Of a stretch of 64,000 nt of DNA, positions 60,769-64,000 are shown in pieces. Every line of letters begins with the position of its first letter. The first letter of the stretch is position 1. The notes under the pieces were generated by a model that did no database searches, was not told where the DNA came from, and saw nothing but the letters and a program-made list of their open reading frames with translations. The translations under genes were made by a program, and so were the position numbers. Where the stretch lies: assembly GCA_050260375.1 (NCBI GenBank), contig JBLNCA010000030.1, positions 6,082 through 70,081 on the forward strand, in the 5' to 3' direction. The stretch is from DTFZ01 sp050260375. Its GTDB lineage: Bacteria > Bacillota > Clostridia > Christensenellales > SZUA-584.

Positions 60769-62241
60769 TTATTTCATTATAAAATTGAACAGTTCGGACT
60801 TTCTTTTTATGCCGAGTTTTGAATATATGTTTTTGACGTGAGTCTTTACGGTGTTCTCGCTTAAAAAAAGTTCCTGTGCTATTAGCTTATACGTGCGGCC
60901 TTTAAGCAACAGCGCCGCTATTTGTTTTTCGCGTTCTGTCAAAGCGTCGGCGTCTTTCGGGAAATTCAGCATACTATCGTCCCAGTATGCCCTCGGGCTT
61001 TCTTGTGAGCCAGCATCGCCCCGCTCTGTGTTTAATTCCGAAGTGATGTCTTCGGAGTTTTTCTTTATCATCATCGAAAGCAGCTTTTGCAGCATCGGAA
61101 GTATTATCAGCGTTATGCATATCACGGCCATTGTCACAATGGAAAGGCTGGTATTTGAAATCGTTAAATCGTTACCTGCGATCAGCTTTCCCGCCAGCAC
61201 TCCTATCATCACTCCGCTGAAACCGACGCTCAATATGACCGCATGGTTTTTAACCATTTCAAGCATCTCAACAAGTATGCTCCACCAAAACACGTCGGAG
61301 ATCGCCCACGCTCCCATCATTACCGTGTTGACTATAAGAAAGCTGATTACCGAATAATCAAGCGTTAATGACAGCAAAAAGCCCAAGCCTATCAAACCGA
61401 CGGCCACATAAAGCATTGTGCCGCGATCCTCCGAGTTGCGCAGACGCATCATTATGGTTGCCGCGCCTACGTAAGGAAGCAGCCAGTACCAGCTCGAAAA
61501 GGCGGAAGAATCGTATTTTGGGTTTACGACCTGCGTCATTATTCCAAAATCTATAGAAATGATGGCAATAAACAGGAACAGCAATACGAGCGCTTTTATG
61601 CCCGACTTTTTATTGAATTGCCTCTCGGACGTTTTGCTGTCCTTAAAGCCTGCTTTTACCGTCAACAGCCATGCCGCTGCCAGCACTATCATTGTGAACG
61701 CGGCCGCCGCCTGTACCGATATAAGCAGCGCGATATTGTTGATAACCATTTTTAGCACGGATATGTTTATCAGCATCAGAGCCGCAGTGCGGAACCGGTT
61801 TTCATACGTTATGCATATCCTGATAAACTGGCCGGACGCGGTGATGCACACTCCGGCAAGCGTCGAGCATACTATAAGCGATATCATCCATACCGTATAT
61901 GAGGGAAAGAAAAAAGTAACGGTGCCAAGTACGCATACGGGCAGCGCATATTTCAGAATATTCCGGGCTGCTTTGATCGTTCTTATGAATATGCCGCCCA
62001 GCACGAGCCCTATTATCTGCATGCCCAGAGATATATCGAGCATCTCGCTGCCCTTAAGCCTAAAATTCTCCGCGAGCGCATACAAAAGCTGTCCCTCATA
62101 CGGGATGCTCACTATCCAGGCTCCCAGCAGGCTTATTATTATAATGGGACCCTTTCGGTCATTTTCTCCCCAAAATGCGTCTCTCTTTTTAAAGGGCGCC
62201 GTTATAGATGTAAATAGTTTTTTAATAATGGGCTCTTTCAT
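60769..62241 (-). CDS. LuxR-type regulator fused to a 12-helix membrane domain
   Basis: A 490-aa protein. The first 400 residues form about 12 membrane helices, MFS-like in layout. The C-terminus (about 425-490) is a LuxR HTH: LTEREKQIAALLLKGRTYK, IAQELFLSENTVKTHVKNIY and SKLGIKRKSELFNF. Such membrane-bound LuxR regulators are known from Coriobacteria and some Clostridia; they are thought to couple transport or sensing to control of nearby genes. The ATG at 62241 follows GAAGGG. No obvious target gene is next to it. Confidence 0.85.
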   Translation of the reverse strand: MKEPIIKKLFTSITAPFKKRDAFWGENDRKGPIIIISLLGAWIVSIPYEGQLLYALAENFRLKGSEMLDISLGMQIIGLVLGGIFIRTIKAARNILKYALPVCVLGTVTFFFPSYTVWMISLIVCSTLAGVCITASGQFIRICITYENRFRTAALMLINISVLKMVINNIALLISVQAAAAFTMIVLAAAWLLTVKAGFKDSKTSERQFNKKSGIKALVLLFLFIAIISIDFGIMTQVVNPKYDSSAFSSWYWLLPYVGAATIMMRLRNSEDRGTMLYVAVGLIGLGFLLSLTLDYSVISFLIVNTVMMGAWAISDVFWWSILVEMLEMVKNHAVILSVGFSGVMIGVLAGKLIAGNDLTISNTSLSIVTMAVICITLIILPMLQKLLSMMIKKNSEDITSELNTERGDAGSQESPRAYWDDSMLNFPKDADALTEREKQIAALLLKGRTYKLIAQELFLSENTVKTHVKNIYSKLGIKRKSELFNFIMK

Positions 62242-62430
62242 ATACCGGCCCTTCAAGTTTTATATTATGCGGCACTTAAAGTATATATTATTCTATATAT
62301 AATTTCAAATGTTGATGACGCTGCACAGCTAATGCTTAAAACAAACGAATCAAAACCAGCTAAAAAACAAAGCAGGCACTAAATTTTCCATTTGTTATAA
62401 TAATAGAACCAATTATCTATGAATAAAACT
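62242..62430. other. upstream region of the LuxR gene, no gene seen
   Basis: AT-rich, about 190 bp. It lies between the LuxR gene start and the duplicated rRNA terminator, and must carry the LuxR promoter; I see no strong -35/-10 pair. Confidence 0.35.
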
Positions 62431-62584
62431 CAAGAAGCCTGCCAGCGTCTTTGCTAACAGGCTCCCCGATTAAATATATATATAAATTAAAATTGAATCC
62501 GGCAACTACCTACTCTTCCAGGCCGTGTCCAGCCAAGTACCATCGGCGTGTAAGGGCTTAACTTCTGTGTTCGGTATGGGAACA
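62431..62584 (-). repeat. duplicated 5S rRNA 3' part plus terminator (downstream copy)
   Basis: 154 bp that matches 63463-63614 with few changes and a two-base indel. It holds the terminator hairpin and 86 nt of 5S; homology stops abruptly at 62584, then gene sequence follows. Confidence 0.9.
62499..62584 (-). pseudogene. truncated 5S rRNA copy (3' 86 nt)
   Basis: Aligned with the intact 5S, it lacks the first 28 nt and has about five substitutions (for example GTATGGG for GGATGAG). Without its 5' strand it cannot close helix I, so it is a fragment. Confidence 0.9.
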
Positions 62585-63462
62585 TATTTTTTCTACTACT
62601 TAAAAAGCTGATAATATTTTTTCCATCATGAACCTATATGTATCACTATCTAATTCGGCTTTTCCGGATACATTTATATCTGTATCGAATTTATTATCGT
62701 GATGTTTAATATCTTTATTTTTTTCTTGTATTTCTTCTTTACTTTCCAAATCTTCTATATAAATTTTCATATAACCACATTTTTTATTCAATGAAAATAA
62801 ACAAGAAGGAAAACGCCCTCTTATACCACAAAAAGGATATCTATAATTTTCAATATTTATTTCATATGTATATTGAGTTTCTTTTTCATCATCATACATA
62901 ATAAAGTCGGTTAAAATACTTTTTGTTTTAACGATATTATCAGTTGATTTTAAAAAGTACCATATTACATCAAGCCATTCTTTACAATTATCCAGTTCAG
63001 GTGGATTTGCGTCATTATGTTCAATATTATTTCTAATGTTCAAAAGTTTCTGCATAATGAATGGTCGAACAATCTTATAGTCTCTTAACACCTCTAAGTA
63101 TCCCTTTGGCATATTCTTATATTTTATATCTTTAAGAGAATATAAACTTTCAATCAACTTTAACCTTTGATTTAAACTTCTTTTTAAATTTGAGATGCCA
63201 TCTGCAAGATCAAGCGATGTATTTGCGTGTTCTATTCGATTGCATGCATGGTCCCATATTTCATAAGACCGCTTCCATAAGTCCTCATCTATGATTTCTT
63301 CAGCGCCAGCTTGTAACATATCCCATTCTATAATCTCGTTAGAGATATAAATAGTCTTTTGCATATCCACCCCAGAAAGTCTATTGCTTCTAAGTTAAAG
63401 CAATGTCTAATTAAATTTATTCTATCACATATATTCAGTAATGTAAAATTATAATAATAAAG
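62585..63462 (-). mobile_element. putative insertion between duplicated 5S rRNA ends
   Basis: 878 bp, AT-rich, holding one gene. It is bounded by 154- and 152-bp direct repeats made of the 5S 3' part and the operon terminator. The intact 5S on one side and the 3' fragment on the other mimic the attL/attR pattern of tRNA-gene insertions. No recombinase is seen. Tandem 5S duplication plus later insertion is the alternative. Confidence 0.5.
62600..63364 (-). CDS. AT-rich protein with HEPN-like R-x4-H motif, inside the rRNA operon
   Basis: A 254-aa soluble protein (the ATG at 63364 is used; GTG 63370 is possible). The first 150 residues are helical and contain RNNIEHND, which matches the R-x4-6-H active site of HEPN ribonucleases (Arg about 111, His about 116). 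The rest is beta-rich with YTYEINIENYRYPFCGIRG and LFSLNKKCGYMKIYIEDLE. HEPN proteins are common as RNases of toxin and antiphage systems. The composition is unlike its neighbours, so it was probably transferred. It would be read with the rRNA operon if the first terminator leaks. Family beyond HEPN-like not recognised. Confidence 0.7.
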   Translation of the reverse strand: MQKTIYISNEIIEWDMLQAGAEEIIDEDLWKRSYEIWDHACNRIEHANTSLDLADGISNLKRSLNQRLKLIESLYSLKDIKYKNMPKGYLEVLRDYKIVRPFIMQKLLNIRNNIEHNDANPPELDNCKEWLDVIWYFLKSTDNIVKTKSILTDFIMYDDEKETQYTYEINIENYRYPFCGIRGRFPSCLFSLNKKCGYMKIYIEDLESKEEIQEKNKDIKHHDNKFDTDINVSGKAELDSDTYRFMMEKILSAF

Positions 63463-63496
63463 CAAGAAGCCTGCCAGCATCTTTGCTAACAGGCTC
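63462..63496 (-). terminator. rRNA operon terminator (upstream copy)
   Basis: AGCCTGTTAGCA and TGCTGGCAGGCT form a stem on the minus strand, followed by TCTTGCTTT. It ends transcription after the intact 5S. A copy lies at about 62430-62464. Confidence 0.8.
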
Positions 63497-63614
63497 CCCG
63501 ATTAAATATATATAAATTAAAATTGAATCCGGCAGCTACCTACTCTCCCAGGCCGTGTCCAGCCAAGTACCATCGGCGTATAAGGGCTTAACTTCTGTGT
63601 TCGGGATGAGAACA
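63463..63614 (-). repeat. duplicated 5S rRNA 3' part plus terminator (upstream copy)
   Basis: 152 bp matching 62431-62584. It includes the terminator and the 3' part of the intact 5S gene. Confidence 0.9.
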
Positions 63615-63642
63615 GGTGGAACCCCTTAGCTATCACCACCGG
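63529..63642 (-). rRNA. rrf: 5S ribosomal RNA
   Basis: 114 nt, read on the minus strand from CCGGTGGTGATAGC to GGTAGCTGCCGG; the two ends pair in helix I. The loop CCGAACACAGAAGTTAAGC is the universal 5S core. It follows 23S in the usual order. Confidence 0.95.
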
Positions 63643-63925
63643 AAAATATTATCTTGTTTCGAATCCAGTCTTGCGACTGTCTTCGAGGTCTTGCCTCGCC
63701 TGCGCTTAACGCGCGACCGGCTCGGCGCTTATACCGTCTCACTTTGAGCTTACGTTGCCGTTTCCCGGATGAACCGGTTAAACGGCATGCTGCTTTTGTA
63801 TCCCGTAAACCCTATTTAATATATAACGGTTAATCTGTTTTGTCAATGTTAAGAGCACATTGAAAACTGCTAAAGAATTAGAAGCAAGTCTTAGGCTTGA
63901 TGAATCAATATATACAATCTTTATG
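63643..63925 (-). other. 23S-5S spacer
   Basis: About 280 bp with several GC-rich inverted segments that could form processing stems. No tRNA is seen in it. Confidence 0.6.
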
Positions 63926-64000
63926 AAATCAAGCTTTCGACCTATTAGTACTGGTCAGCTGAATGCATTACTGCACTTACACCTCCAGCCTATCAACCTT
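63926..64000 (-). rRNA. rrl: 23S ribosomal RNA (3' end only)
   Basis: The minus strand reads GCTGACCAGTACTAATAGG followed by TCGAAAGCTTGA, the conserved end of 23S. The rest lies beyond the window. The exact 3' end is estimated. Confidence 0.92.

Noticed and set aside
62499..62584. Functional second 5S rRNA
   Set aside because: The first 28 nt are missing, so helix I cannot form.
63643..63925. tRNA gene in the 23S-5S spacer
   Set aside because: No cloverleaf with a T arm could be traced on either strand.

Overview
The window reads as chromosomal DNA of an anaerobic, spore-forming member of the class Clostridia (Firmicutes). The evidence is a SipL-like spore-coat gene with SPOCS and LysM domains, a GerA/GerC/GerB germinant-receptor operon, strong AGGAGG-type ribosome sites, and metabolism built on Rrf2 regulators, Isc-type iron-sulfur assembly, a molybdenum-cofactor cluster and a corrinoid-linked methyltransferase. 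Most genes have medium G+C with frequent ATA isoleucine codons. Two single genes are much more AT-rich than everything around them. I cannot name the genus.

Layout. 1-4.1 kb: end of a B12-binding radical SAM gene, then a Gld-type ABC exporter (minus). 4.2-9.7 kb: the SipL-like gene, three small conserved proteins, an XRE regulator, a DegV protein and a membrane protein. 9.7-10.5 kb: a gene-free patch of short palindromic repeats. 10.5-14.3 kb: a three-gene FtsX/MacB-type ABC system. 14.8-16.5 kb: tRNA-Ser(UGA) followed by what looks like two tandem insertions, each closed by a copy of the tRNA 3' end and a 137-bp direct repeat; the second carries one AT-rich orphan gene.

16.5-34.3 kb is a sulfur island: MetY, RidA, TcdA, a cystine/amino-acid-type ABC importer, CysK, a cystathionine synthase/lyase plus a MalY-like lyase, MetA, IscS/IscU and serine acetyltransferase, with four different Rrf2 regulators spread among them. 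I find a shared operator-like motif (ATTCATA-N9-TATGAAT and variants) at seven promoters here, most of them also having good -35/-10 boxes. These genes would form cysteine from serine, interconvert cysteine and homocysteine, take up sulfur amino acids and deliver sulfur to iron-sulfur clusters. An MtaB-like methanol-type methyltransferase without its usual partners sits inside the island.

34.3-40.1 kb: a D-aminoacylase-like amidohydrolase and a YfhO-GtrB-GtrA glycosyl-transfer module. 40.3-47.4 kb: modABC and molybdopterin genes (MOSC-MogA fusion, MoaA, MoaC, MoeA-like, and a MobA-like/ModE-like fusion), with two similar palindromic candidate ModE sites. 47.5-60.4 kb: a DMT transporter with a Crp/Fnr regulator, a ZIP transporter, an aldo/keto reductase, the germination operon and several single genes. 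60.7-62.2 kb: a membrane-anchored LuxR regulator. 62.4-64 kb: the 3' end of an rRNA operon (minus strand; 23S end, 5S), in which an AT-rich gene with a HEPN-like R-x4-H motif lies between the intact 5S and a truncated second copy of 5S plus terminator.

The two most unusual things are the tRNA-Ser repeat array and the HEPN-like gene in the rRNA operon. Both are lone AT-rich genes flanked by copies of the 3' end of a structural RNA gene, with no recombinase in the window.
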